A DNA stretch of 64,000 nucleotides from Lepus europaeus. Its lineage: Eukaryota > Chordata > Mammalia > Lagomorpha > Leporidae. The position numbers were made by a program, and so were the translations under genes. Shown here piece after piece: positions 10,905 to 20,818 of this stretch. The notes beneath the pieces are model-generated. The model worked only from the letters and a program-made list of their open reading frames with translations, ran no database searches and was not told where the DNA came from. Location of the stretch: assembly GCF_033115175.1 (NCBI RefSeq), contig NC_084834.1, positions 119,904,275 through 119,968,274 of the forward strand, written 5' to 3'. Position 1 is the stretch's first letter, and each line of letters starts with the position of its first letter.

Positions 10905-11919
10905 TGCTCTGTGTCTCTTGCGGCCGTCAGCCTGTGGCCCCATCCAGGGTCGGAGGGAACAGATCAGAGTGACGATTTCAGAAAAGGGGCCCATGTGCGC
11001 TCAGACAGCAGCTTCCAGTTCCACGGGCGATGGGGAGTGAGTTGGGTTGTCCTGTGTGGCAGGGGCTTGCTGTGGTGGGGGGGCTGCAGGCCTGATGTTC
11101 AATCCAGATGTGAGCAGGCCGGCCGAGTGCTCTCTGCCCCTTTCCTGCCTGGCCACACCTCAGACAGGATTTTAGTGCTGAGTTCCAATCCCTAAAAGTA
11201 TTCAAGACATTAGAGGCCTGGAGATGCTGATTAAACCAAGTCCAGTCCACACGGTCTCTGGGACTTCTGCCTAGTTTCTGCCCATGAGTGGGGGCGGGGG
11301 CAGAGAAGAGCTTCCAGGAAACTGAGGCCAGAGGAATGAGCAGGGAGGTCTCCATGAAGGAGGTGAGGCCTGTTCAGAACCGGTTCCGCTTGTGTTGCAT
11401 CTCCAACGGCTTCCTGCTGACCTTAGAGCAAAAGCCCAACACCTAATCACATGGTCGTCAATTTTGTTATTGACAGTTTTGGTTGACATGGACGCCTCCA
11501 TGCGATATTTCTACAAAGACACGGTTGATCAAGTCAGGTCACTGGCATATCTGTGTCCTCGTGTTTGCTTAGCGCTGGAAACTAGAGCCCCATCCTCCGG
11601 TTCTGCTCAGTGCATGCAGAACGCGGACTAGAGCCCGGAGTCGCACATGGCACTGTGCACCCCCAGAGCCTATGGCTTCTGCCTGAGCCTGGTACCCCTT
11701 CCCGGGTCTCTCCCATCCTTCCTCACCTCTACAAAGGCCAGACTCCTGCTGTAGCCCCCAGGCCCTGTGAGCGCCGGCCTCTCCTCTCTCCTTCCGTCTA
11801 GGGCTCCGCAACCCAGCAGCCCCTGGTCTGCACACAGGCTAGTGCCCCTCTGAGCCTTGATGCTGTCCCTGGCTCTTCACATATTTGGCCTCTTAGGACT
11901 GTCTGGGTCCCAGCCTTGC
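10905..11919. other. Unassigned sequence
   Basis: No recognised repeat or exon. The part at 11620-11870 is C/T-rich and weakly resembles L2 3' sequence, but I could not align enough of it to call. Confidence 0.45.
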
Positions 11920-12118
11920 TCCAACAGCCACAGCAGTCAGGGCTGGGCCAGGCCAAAGCCAGGAGTCATGAGCTTCATCTAGGTCTTCCACACAGTGGGT
12001 CACCCTCCACTGCTTTCCCAGGTGCACCAGCAGGGAGCTAGATGGGAAGTGGAGCAGCCGGGACTCGAACCTGCAGTCATAGGGGATGCTGGTATTGCTG
12101 GCAGCAGTCTTGGCCCCT
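11920..12118 (-). mobile_element. C SINE fragment, minus
   Basis: Body and head only: 'gccaggccaaagccaggagt', 'ctgctttcccaggtgcacc', 'gtggagcagccgggactcg'. The A/GA-rich tail side is missing, so this is a truncated, older copy. Confidence 0.8.
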
Positions 12119-13049
12119 CCTGACCACCGTATCTAGGGCATCCACCACAGCGCTCCCACCCTCCTGAACCCTTCCCTGCCGGCATCTACCTGTTCCTGCA
12201 AGGGTCTTGTCTCTGTGGCTGCTCCCTAGCTTATTAGACCGTGGGAGCCACACAGAAGCCTTGCCTCCCTCACTCACCAGTGTCCCCCCAGCTGCCAGCT
12301 CAGCATCGGAACCCACGGCAGGTGCACCACAGAGCCTGAGACCAGCTGCTTCCCTGCAGGGCACTGCCTAATCCCGGGGAAGGCTCATCTTCCCCGCCAG
12401 CCCCGCTCCCAGCACCTCCCTTTGCGTTCCCACCCCTGGGGGAGACGTCTGTCCACCAGGATGCTTGCACCAAGGAAGAAAGACCACTGGGGTCTGTGTG
12501 AGCCTCCCCTCTGGCACAATGAGCAGATGTTGCTGTGGCTGCTGGAGCGACCTGTTTCCCAAGGGTGTGCCCTCCCTCGGGCCGGACAGGACATGCCCTC
12601 CAAGCTTGCCAGGACACGCGCCCGTAGCCATGGAGGCCCTGGCCAAGCAGGCTGGGCAGAGCCCCAGGAGGCCGGCAGCCAGGGGCGTCCAGGAAAGAGA
12701 ACCAGCAAGTTCAGGAGAGATGGAAAAAACAGAGCTCTCACATCAGGGGCCAGCCCAGTGCTGGACATTCCACTTGGAATGCAGGCTCCACGGTTGGAGC
12801 CAAGGGCGGGGGGGACAGAAAGACTCGCATCCACACTTTGTTTTCCACTGGAGCCCACGCCACTCGTGTCTGCTTCTGGGGGACCTCGCCTGCTCTGTCA
12901 AGAGTCTTTGTTCAAGGGCAGAGTGGGGCAGAGACAGCATGGCCAGGCCCAAGCAGGAGGACACTGTGGAAACACTTTGGGATGCTAGAGGGTGAAGGAG
13001 GCAGGAGTGCCCCTGGGGTCTCCCCTGGACCCCTCCTAGAGGGAGGCGG
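12119..13049. other. Unassigned GC-rich sequence
   Basis: No recognisable repeat or splice-flanked exon. Several overlapping open frames on both strands (12385-12995) reflect GC/purine bias rather than coding constraint. Confidence 0.45.
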
Positions 13050-13170
13050 GACTGCCTTTTACGCCAAGAGCCCTGGGTTCTAGTCCCAGCCACACCCTCA
13101 CTTTGCCGATTGACCTTGGACAAGCCACTTCACCTTGAAACTTGGGTTCCCTTTCCATAAAACGTGAAAC
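13050..13170 (+). mobile_element. MIR fragment, plus
   Basis: 'gccctgggttctagtccca' matches the B-box region, followed by 'ttgaccttggacaagccac' and 'ccctttccataaaacgtga', the conserved core order of MIR. 3' part missing. Confidence 0.75.
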
Positions 13171-13179
13171 TCAAATTTG

Positions 13180-14190
13180 TTTTAATGTGATAAAATGTTT
13201 GTAACAGAAATTTTTACCTTTTTAACCATCTTTCAGCTTCAAATTCAAATTTATTAACATTACAAACATTTACATGAGGCTGGCGCTGTGGCACAGCAGG
13301 TTAAGCCATGACTTCTGATACTGGCATTCCATGTGAGTGCTGATTTGAGTCCCTGCTGCTCCACTTCCAATCCAGCTCCCTGCTAATGTGCCTGGTAAGG
13401 GAGTGGAAGATGGCCCAAGGGCTGGGGTCCCTTCCTCCCATGTGGGAGACCTGGATGGAGTTACTGGCTCATGGCTTCAGAATGGCCCAGCCCTGGCTGT
13501 TGTGGCCATTTGGGAAATGAATCAGTGGCTCGGAGACCTTTCTCTTTGTCTCTCTCTGTCACTCTGCCTCTCCCCCTCTCTCTGTCACTCTGATGTTCAA
13601 ATAAATAAACCTTTTTTTTCCCAAAGGAGCATTTACATTAAGTGTAACCACCACTGCCATTCATTCCCAGAACTTTTTCAACTTCCAAAATTGAAATTCA
13701 ACGCCTGTTCAACAGTAACTCCTCACTCCTTCCTGCTCCCACACTCTGGCCATCTGCAGTCTGTTTTCTGGCTCTGTGGTTTGACTATTCGAGGGACCTC
13801 ATGGAAGTGGACCCAGCACCTCCCTTCTGTGTGTGATTTATCTCACTTGGCATAATTTCTGCAAGGCTCATCCATGTCGTAGCATCTGCAAGAATTTCCT
13901 TCTTTTTCGAGCTGAGCGATGTTCCATGGGATGCACACACCACACTCGGCTCTCCATTCATCTAGGCACTTGGTTGCTTCCAGCTTAGGGCCATTGTGAA
14001 TAGTGCTGCTATCAATCCAGGAATGCAAATCTGTTTGCCTTCCTGCTTTCGGTTCGTGGGGATGTACACCCAAATGTGCAATGGCGGCCTCCCTGTGCAA
14101 TTTCTTAAGGAAAAACAGTCTTAATCTTTTCCAACTGGCATCACCATGTTTACATTCCAGCCAGCAAAGTGAAAGAGAGCCCATGAGAAC
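13180..14190 (-). mobile_element. L1M 3' region, minus, split by a C SINE
   Basis: Degenerate L1M in two blocks (13180-13276, 13630-14190). Read on the plus strand it shows the reverse of the L1M 3' end: 'cagaactttttcaacttcc', 'actcctcactccttcctgc', 'catccatgtcgtagcatct', 'cacttggttgcttccagct', 'attgtgaatagtgctgct'. The SINE at 13277-13629 is inserted between 'catttacat' repeats. Confidence 0.85.
13277..13629 (+). mobile_element. C SINE, plus, inside L1M
   Basis: 'ggctggcgctgtggcacag' head, 'gtccctgctgctccacttc', (TC/CTCC)n 13540-13590, 'aaataaataaacc' tail. TSD 'catttacat' at 13267-13275 and 13630-13638 is L1M sequence. Confidence 0.92.
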
Positions 14191-14850
14191 TTGAACTTCT
14201 ATTAGCCAGAGAATCCATTCTTTGGGGGAAACATTCCTGGAATCTCCATGTGTGAAGGGCTTCAGGGGGAGAGCTCCAGAAGCAGTGGGGGTGAGGAACC
14301 CAGTGCGTCCGACACGCATCTCTGGGAAACAGTGAAAGCGGGGAAGACACCCTCTATGTCCCCACACATCCGGCGTCTAGTATTCCACGTGCACGTGACA
14401 CACTGAGCAGCAGTAGCACAACGCATTTTTTTTATTTCCTTGTGTGCATTAGCTGTTTCACAAAGAATTTGCAAAAATACACACGATGGGAACAGATCAA
14501 ACACGTAGTTGAGAGTCTGAGGGTGAAGGGAAGGGGAGGGGTGCTTTAAGATGTCTAAGCAAACAATGCCTCCGCCCACGAGGATTCTGGTGTGTGAGTG
14601 TTGCGGGTGGAGGGATGCTGGAAAAATCCAGGGAGAGATTGCTCCAAGCACAGTGGAATCTCCGGAGGCACGGGAAGGCGAGATTGTTTATGTCATACAC
14701 GCCTTCACCCAAAGCCAGTCTTTGCAAGGCTCAGCAACGAAGGGGAGAAAGAATCCATGGGAGAAGAAAACACCCACAGAGAAGGCAGAGTTAGTGCTTC
14801 TAAGAACAGACTCAAGTCTTCCTAGAGTACTACGAAGAGCTCCCGTGACA
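14191..14850. other. Unassigned sequence
   Basis: No recognised repeat or exon. It may include further degraded L1M at the left edge. Confidence 0.45.
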
Positions 14851-14985
14851 CGGAATGAAAAGATAAGTTTATTTGGGTGCAAACAACTTTGAAATTTTTG
14901 CATAGTTTCTTCATAGTACACATTTTCCCATGAACTTTTGGAAGGCTCTCTATGTGTATGGATTTAAAGTTGTTGGTTTTTTTTT
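14851..14985 (+). repeat. Ancient interspersed repeat fragment (shared with 32299-32390)
   Basis: 'aatgaaaagataagtttatt', 'gggtgcaaacaactttgaaa' and 'cccatgaacttttggaagg' form a block whose first part recurs at 32299-32390 in the same orientation. I recognise the pattern as a mammal-wide repeat but cannot name the family. It ends in a 22-bp T run (about 14977-14998). Confidence 0.5.
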
Positions 14986-15059
14986 TTTTTTTTTTTTTGC
15001 ATCAAAATAAGCTTAGTTTTTTGTTCTGTTTTTGTTTGAAATAGCCTTGTAAAACCCTA

Positions 15060-15215
15060 GGTTTAAACCCTAGCTCCCCAACCTGCTAATCCAGGACAAA
15101 CACTGAAATTCTTTGAAGCCTCATTTTCCCATCTGTAATATCAGGGCAGTGGTGGGAATGCTCATGAGGAATGCGATAACACAGGTGTCCTGGAGCTCCC
15201 CTTACTGGAATTATA
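15060..15215 (+). mobile_element. MIR, plus
   Basis: 'tttgaagcctcattttccc', 'atctgtaatatcagggcag', and 'gtgggaatgctcatgagga' follow the MIR core order. Diverged. Confidence 0.65.
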
Positions 15216-15310
15216 TGCCAGAGGTGCCAGAGCCACATCTAGCCTTCTTCTGCTTTTTTAAGATTTGAGAAGTTTGTATTTATTTGAAAGGGGGAGAGAG
15301 AGAGTGAGAC

Positions 15311-15330
15311 CATATGCGCGCACGCGTGCG
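15311..15330. repeat. Alternating purine-pyrimidine run
   Basis: All 20 bases alternate pyrimidine and purine, with five CpG dinucleotides (catatgcgcgcacgcgtgcg), a classic Z-DNA-prone composition. Confidence 0.8.
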
Positions 15331-15336
15331 AGAGAG

Positions 15337-15339
<3 letters not shown>

Positions 15340-15374
<35 letters not shown>
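15340..15374. repeat. (TA)n microsatellite
   Basis: About 17 uninterrupted TA units, running into 'cacaca'. Likely length-polymorphic. Confidence 0.95.
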
Positions 15375-15381
<7 letters not shown>

Positions 15382-15411
15382 GATGGGGTGTATATATATA
15401 TACACCCCATC
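15382..15411. repeat. Perfect 30-bp palindrome
   Basis: Left arm gatggggtgtatata is the exact reverse complement of the right arm tatatacaccccatc, with no spacer. It can form a 15-bp-stem cruciform; the left arm starts seven bases after the (TA)n. Confidence 0.97.
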
Positions 15412-15654
15412 CACTGGTTCACTCCCCAAATGCTTGCAACAACAAAGCTGGGCCAGGCAGAAGCCGGCAGCACACACTGAATCCAAGCCTCCCACGTAGA
15501 TGGCAGGGACCCATACCTGAGATGTCACCTGCTGCTTCCTAGGCTACACGTTAGCAGGACACGGAAATTGAATGCAGAGTTAGGGCTTGAACCCAGGGGC
15601 TTGGGTATGGATGCAGGCATCCCAGCGGACATCTCACTGCGCCGAATCCCGGCC

Positions 15655-16024
15655 CACCACGTCTGGCTCGTATCCCCAGCGTTTGACAGAGACGTTGAGT
15701 GGGTGGATGTGAACGGATGTGACTGTCTTTCCTGTTTGACATGCCCTGTGACAGTGGCAGGTGACAGGGTTGAGGAGCATGAGGTCAGGCTGGCTCAAGG
15801 CGGTGCTCACGAGGTAACACCCAGAGACTAAATGCTCTGGTGACATTCCAGCTGTGGAATGCACATGACCGTGAGTGCCCAGGTCAAGGGCCTTGCCTGT
15901 GCTTTTCCCTCATACCCTCCCTCTTCAAAGGAATGTGTCTTGCACCATCTCCACCTATTCTAGCCAAAGATGTGAACCGATAAATTAGATGACAAAAGAG
16001 AGAGAGATCAGCCCGATACATTTC
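15655..16024. other. Unassigned sequence
   Basis: No recognised repeat or exon. Confidence 0.45.
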
Positions 16025-16460
16025 ATTTCAAATCAGCTACTACTTATTGAACATGTAACATGCATTTGTTTGCTGGACACTAAGAAATTCAAAACATCCC
16101 TTCTCTCAAAGAACGCATTTGCTAGTAAAGGGGAGACAATGGATGCCGTAGTAAGAAAAATTCTGTGGCGAGAGGATCAGATGAATAATGTGGGAAACAA
16201 AGCAGGCAGCAACCACGCTCAGCGGTGATAGCTGGACACGCTTCTCAGAGGAGGCAGCTTCTCAGGGGGTCTTGAATTTGTTGGGTAAAAGGAGAGGAGC
16301 AGAGGAAAAATGGAAGGTTTCCCAGGCAGGGGAATGACAGGACTACGAGGCATGGAGGCAGAGAAGTGTGGAGTGCTTGGCGATCCATGAGTCGCCAATT
16401 TTATTATTTATTTTTAAAGATTTATTTATTTATTTGAAAGGTAGAATTGCAGAGAGGCAG

Positions 16461-16500
<40 letters not shown>

Positions 16501-17040
16501 CTTCTTTCCGCTAGTTCATTCCCCAAATGGCCACAACAGCTGGAGCTGGGCTGATCTGAAGCCAGGAGCTTCTTCTGGGTCTCCCACACGGGCGCAGGGG
16601 CCTAAGGACTTGGGCCATCCTCTACTGCTTTCCCAGGCCATAGCAGAGAGCTGGATCAGAAGTGGAGCAGCCGGGTCTCGAACTGACATCCATATGGGAT
16701 GCAGACACTGCAGGTGGTGGCTTTACCCGCTACGCCACAGCACCAGCCTTGAGTCACCAATTTTAGAAGGACTCCATGATCCACGAGAAGAATACGTCAG
16801 GAAGAGGCCTTCAAGGTCTAGGTGAGGGACGCGTAGGGAAATGGGAACAAGTGAGGGATTTCGAGCATGCAAGTGGCGTGATCAGATTGGCAGTTGGGGA
16901 CGTTACACTGGTAGTGGCGTGCGGAATGGATTGCGGTAGAGAGAGACAGGAGCGGGGGCCTGACTTGGGAGACAGGTGAAGTAGACGAAGGAAGAAATGA
17001 TGACCGAGAGTGTGGGCAGTAGGAACAGGTAAGAGGTCAC
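16025..17040 (-). mobile_element. L2, minus, about 1 kb, split by a C SINE
   Basis: Plus-strand reading gives the reverse complement of the L2 3' half: 'ctacttattgaacatgtaac', 'tttgctggacactaagaa', 'tcttgaatttgttgggta', 'tttcccaggcaggggaatg', and after the SINE 'aagtggcgtgatcagattgg', 'acactggtagtggcgtgc', 'ggaatggattgcggtagag'. Blocks are 16025-16403 and 16750-17040. No intact reverse-transcriptase frame. Confidence 0.85.
16404..16749 (-). mobile_element. C SINE, minus, inside L2, with 16-bp TSD
   Basis: 'tttttaaagatttatttatt' tail, (AG)n 16466-16497, consensus body, and the 'gccacagcaccagcc' head. The TSD tgagtcgccaatttta / tgagtcaccaatttta (16388-16403, 16750-16765) differs at one base and is L2 sequence. 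Confidence 0.96.
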
Positions 17041-17599
17041 GGGGTATGGCTACCGTGGGATTTAAGAATCAGTTAAATCAGGATTTAAGAATCATGTTGC
17101 AGTGAACATGAGGTGTGGCTACCTGAGCTGCCCTGAGTCAGAACAGAGAGCAACTTTCCCGTGAACAGACCCCCGGGCCCGGAAGCAAAGCAAAGCAAGG
17201 ACCCTGAGAGTGCTGCTGGGGGCTTGGAGAGCCAGAAGCGCCCCTCGTTCTCCGTGGTTCGCTATGTGCTGTGTCAGAGGAAACACCACGAAGAGCCAGA
17301 GCCGAGAACGAAGCTGCCTGCCATGCCCCAGGCCCTCCCTTCTGTTGGGCCAGCCCAACAGAAGCAACAAGGAGCAGGTACTCTTCTGGATAAAGAACCC
17401 AGCGTCCTCGTCTGTGACCACGAGGACATAGCATAGCACCACAATCACGCATCTCTTGGGATGGGACAAGGTTCATGAACGCGTGTGTTCCCATCCAGTG
17501 GTGCTTTCTTCCCCAGCCCCTCCAGCTAGAGTCTCTCCTGGTTTGCTTAGCTTCTCCCTCTCCCCTTCTCTCTAAAAGGAGCTCTGTCTTTGCTGTTGC
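17041..17599. other. Unassigned sequence with short repeats
   Basis: Holds a direct repeat of ggatttaagaatca (17058-17071, 17081-17094) and a perfect 12-bp-arm inverted repeat with a 2-nt loop at 17339-17364. The stretch at 17370-17440 weakly resembles a MaLR LTR 3' end. A 91-codon frame at 17161-17436 starts at GTG and is not supported. Confidence 0.45.
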
Positions 17600-18240
17600 T
17601 CTGGGTTCGATTGGCTTGAGTGGGTGCCCGGAGGTCCATGGGCTTGGTCCCCACGGTGCTGAGGCAGGCGAAGCTGTCAGAGGTGGAGCCCCATGTGAGA
17701 CTGGGGGTGTCCCCCCTGAAGGGATTAATGTAGTTCTGGGTGATTCCCAGGAGCAGTTGCTATAAGAGCAGCAAGTCTGGCTGGCAGGTTGAGCCACTGC
17801 CTGTGACGCTGGCATCCCATAGGGGCATCTTGTCCCAGCTGCTCCACTTCTGATCCAGCTCTCTGCTGATGCGCTTGGGAAACAGAGGAAAATGGCCCAA
17901 GGGCTCCTGCACCCACGTGAGACTCAGATGGAGTTCCAGGTTCCTGGCAAAGCCCTGGCCGTTGTAGCCTCCTGGGGAGTGAATCAGGGAATGGAAGATT
18001 TCTCTGTCTCTCCCTCTCTCTGTAACTCTGCTTTCAGATAATTTTTTTTTAATTAAAATTAAAAAAAGAAGAGTAAGTCTGGACCTGAGTCTCTCTGGCC
18101 TCCTGTCTGCTCCTACCATGACACCATCTGCCATGCAGTAAGCAAGTCAGTGGGGCCCTCACCAGAGGGCAGATGGATGGGGCTGCCTGATCCTAGCCTC
18201 AGGTATTTAGTTTTGGCAACAGAAACCTGACCGATACACT
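17600..18240 (+). mobile_element. MaLR-type LTR, split by a C SINE
   Basis: Left block (17600-17780): 'gggcttggtccccacggtg', 'cctgaagggattaatgtag', 'ataagagcagcaagtctgg'. Right block (18068-18240): 'cctcctgtctgctcctacc', 'gacaccatctgccatgcag', 'ccctcaccagagggcagat', 'cctcaggtatttagttttgg', then the 'aacagaaacctgaccgata' terminus. The order is diagnostic of MST/MLT-like LTRs. Confidence 0.8.
17781..18067 (+). mobile_element. C SINE, plus, inside an LTR
   Basis: 'ctggcaggttgagccactgc' head lacking the GC-rich first bases, body, 'ctctctgtaactctgcttt', T- and A-rich tail. TSD gagcagcaagtctgg / gaagagtaagtctgg (17766-17780, 18068-18082) is LTR sequence. Confidence 0.9.
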
Positions 18241-18664
18241 GGTTCTGTTTTTCTTATGATACAAAAAGAGGGAGAGAGAAGTCACACTAGAGAGCAGGAG
18301 GAAAAAGGATAAAATTCTTGCTTGGGGCAGTTCCACGATGACCCTTTGGTACACACAACTCAGGCAGGGGCCTCAGCTGGCAGACTATTAAATACTAAAG
18401 CCGGAAGACAGAGTCAATCTACGTTCAGGAGCTAACAGAGAAGTAGGGAGAAAAATAAATTAAAAAACAGGACTAGGGGTCGGGGACACTCGCAGGGCAG
18501 AGTTGGCAAATGAGAGGCTCTGAGATTCAAACGCACTGCTCTAAGATATGGATTGAACCCCATTTGATGCTAGATAGATGTTAGAATGTTGCTTTGGCTG
18601 CTCAACTATGTCTTCAAGGTTCGTTTTAATGTCACACCATGCCAGATCAGTCAACATTATGTCC
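18241..18664. other. Unassigned AT-rich sequence
   Basis: No recognised repeat or exon. Confidence 0.45.
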
Positions 18665-18744
18665 CAGTTTATATGTGGGCTACAGAGTAGCATAATGGTT
18701 GACAAGATGCATTCTGGAATCAAACTCCGGTTTGCTTGTTTGTT

Positions 18745-18783
18745 TGTTTTTAGATTTATTTTATTGGAAAAGCAGAGTGATCT

Positions 18784-18814
<31 letters not shown>

Positions 18815-19089
18815 GGATCTTTCATTTGCTGATCCACTCCCCAAGTGGTCAAAACAGCTAGGGCAGGGCCAGGCCAAAGCCAGGAGCCAGGAATTCCATC
18901 TGGGTCTTCCACATGCCCAAGTATTTAGGCCATCTTCTGCTGCTTTCCCAGGGGCATTTGCTGGATCAGAAGCAGAGCAACCAGGACTGGAACCAGCCTC
19001 CCATGTGGGATGCTGGCATCGCAAGTGGTGGCTTCAACTCAGGCTCCTGGCATCAAGCTCCTAGATCTCAAACCCCACTGTACCACAGT
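18745..19089 (-). mobile_element. C SINE, minus, inside MIR
   Basis: 'ttttagatttattttattgg' tail, (GA)n 18786-18814, 'tgatccactccccaagtgg', 'tcccatgtgggatgctggc'. The head is degenerate and includes about 40 extra bases (19040-19085) not usual for the family. Confidence 0.85.
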
Positions 19090-19477
19090 TAATAATCACC
19101 AAAGCTTGGATGTTAGTTTGGGTGTCCCCCAAAGGCCTCTGTGTTAGGGGTTTGGTCCCCAAAGTTTTATATTGACAGTGAATGGATTCTGAGTAGAGAC
19201 TTAATCCAGTTGTGATGTCTGAAGCTGGGGCCTTTGGGAAATGATCAGATTGGATGAGGCAGCTGCAGTGGAATCATGGTGACTGTACTAAGACAGGTGG
19301 GTATGGGTGAATGGAGGTTCCCTGCTTCCTGGCTTGCCAGCCTCACCACATGCCTGAACTACTGGGGCCACCCGATCTTGGACTGTGAACCTCCCAAACT
19401 GTAAGCTGAACTACCCTTCCTCCTAAGTAGCCCTTGTCTGGTATTTTAGTTGTAGGGGTGAAGACCTCACTAACATA
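19090..19477 (+). mobile_element. MaLR-type LTR inside MIR
   Basis: 'ggatgttagtttgggtgtcc', 'ggtttggtccccaaagtt', 'ggggcctttgggaaatgat', 'atcttggactgtgaacctcc', and a 3' 'taagctgaactacccttc' in place of the AATAAA region. Diverged. Confidence 0.65.
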
Positions 19478-19799
19478 ATAGCTATGTTGCCTTCGACCAA
19501 GGCACTTGCTGCTCTGTGACTCAGTTGCCTTGTTTGCAAAATGAGCTAACAGGAGTGTCCACTGCAGAGAGAAGTTGTGAGGATTCAATGAGTGAATACG
19601 TAAAATGCTTATCCAAAGCTCACGCGAAGCCTGGCACATAATTAGCACTATATAATCATTAGCTATTATTCATACAGGAAAACTCAAGGTCATGAGATTT
19701 TTTTTTTCTGCCTTGGTTCAACCAAGATGGCGAAGACAACTGTCAGTGAAGAATTAAACTCAGCAGAGGAGGTCCTAAGTTTTGGGAAAGTAGGAAGTT

Positions 19800-20350
19800 C
19801 GAGGTAGTTGCGATGGGATGACTTCTCAAAGGGCCACCCGTGATTCCCACTTCTCAGTACTCACACTCTTATGGGATCCACTTCCCTCGAGTGTGGGCTG
19901 GGCCTGGTGACCTGTGTGAAACTCACATGGCAATGATGATCTCACATCCATGATTCGGTTATGCCCTCTCTCCTGCCAGCTTTGGTAGGTCCAGCTTCCA
20001 TATTGTAGAGGCCTAAATGGCAGAGAACAGAGGGAAACTTGTGGTCAAAAGTCCATAAGGAATTGTGGCCCTGGATCCAAGAACCCACAAGGAATAGAGG
20101 TCTTCAATCCAACAAGAGAAATTGAGACCCAGGGTCCAACAGCTGAAGTGGAACCAATCTTTCCAACAACCACTGAGTGAGTAGGAATGGGTCCGGCCTC
20201 AGTTGAATGATTGATTACAGCCTGTGAAAGACCCTGAAGTGGAGATCCCAGCTACACCCTGCCTGACTCCTGGCCCCAGAAGGTGTGCAATAATAAATGT
20301 GTGTTGTTTTTAAGAAGCAGTTTGTCACCGGCAATAGATAACTCTACACC
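19800..20350 (+). mobile_element. MLT1-like LTR
   Basis: 'tgattcccacttctcagtac', 'cttatgggatccacttccc', 'gtgggctgggcctggtgacc', 'gaaagaccctgaagtggag', 'aataataaatgtgtgttgtt', 'gcaatagataact'. The order and the AATAAA match MLT1 LTRs. About 550 bp including an unfamiliar middle (20040-20150). Confidence 0.7.
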
Positions 20351-20689
20351 CACGTACCAAGATAGAAACCTGGGCACGGAGTGAAGGGCAGGGGTCCAGC
20401 TCCAGGATGTCCGGTGGAGTGTGCAAGGGCTTGGGGTGGAAGCCACTGTGGAAGGAACATCCTACAGTCTGTGCTGGAGAATCCACACTCCCGGTGCATG
20501 AGGGGAGGAGAGAAACTCAGGCTGAGCCCTGGGGCGGAGGTGATGGAACCTGTTCTCATACCTCCTGTTTCAAGTGCATGTCAGTCTGGGAACACTCAGT
20601 TCTCATCTTGTGTCCCAGGCCTCCCACAGCACATGAGTGTGTACCTTCTGGAAATGCCTGCTTATCTTTATGACACCAGACTCTTTGCT
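20351..20689. other. Unassigned sequence
   Basis: No recognised repeat or exon. Confidence 0.45.
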
Positions 20690-20795
20690 TGCTTATTTAT
20701 TCATGCCACAACTATGAGCCAGACATTTTTCTAGATCGTGTGGATACACTAGAAAAAAGTAGAAAGGCCCCTTACACAGTTCATAGTTTATTCTG
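20690..20795 (-). mobile_element. L2 fragment, minus
   Basis: 'ttattcatgccacaactatg', 'agccagacatttttctagat', 'cccttacacagttcatagtt' follow the reverse complement of the L2 3' end. Confidence 0.55.
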
Positions 20796-20818
20796 GGTTG
20801 GTTGCCTTCTTTTCTTTC

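Larger units (their letters stand above)
15256..15654 (-). mobile_element. C SINE, minus, expanded by (TA)n and a palindrome
   Basis: Tail 'gtatttatttgaaaggggg' and GA run, then an unusual insert at 15311-15411: a 20-nt alternating purine/pyrimidine run, (TA)n and a 30-bp palindrome. The body resumes with 'ccactggttcactccccaa', then 'ggcttgaacccaggggctt' and the head 'gccgaatcccggccc'. About 400 bp, some 60-90 bp longer than its neighbours because of the insert. Confidence 0.88.
18665..19665 (+). mobile_element. MIR, plus, split by a C SINE and an LTR
   Basis: MIR 5' part at 18665-18728 ('cagagtagcataatggttga', 'tctggaatcaaactccggt') and 3' part at 19478-19665 ('gactcagttgccttgtttgc', 'aaaatgagctaacaggagtg', 'gttgtgaggattcaatgagt', 'agcctggcacataattagca'). 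The intervening 750 bp are the SINE and LTR listed separately. Joining the two gives a nearly full MIR. Confidence 0.85.

Noticed and set aside
11620-11870. L2-like pyrimidine-rich stretch
   Set aside because: Only scattered words match L2 3' sequence; not enough collinear blocks to call.
13843-14367. 174-codon minus-strand frame
   Set aside because: Lies mostly in L1M 3' sequence on the L1 strand. Not ORF1/ORF2-like and L1M copies are dead.
15048-15075. Two 'aaaccctag' words resembling a plant telomere-type repeat
   Set aside because: Only two copies, spaced by a few bases in MIR flank. No telomeric array in the window.
17138-17815. 225-codon minus-strand frame and a 91-codon plus frame at 17161-17436
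   Set aside because: Antisense to an LTR and adjacent LTR-like sequence; starts are non-ATG or unsupported; no homology recognised.
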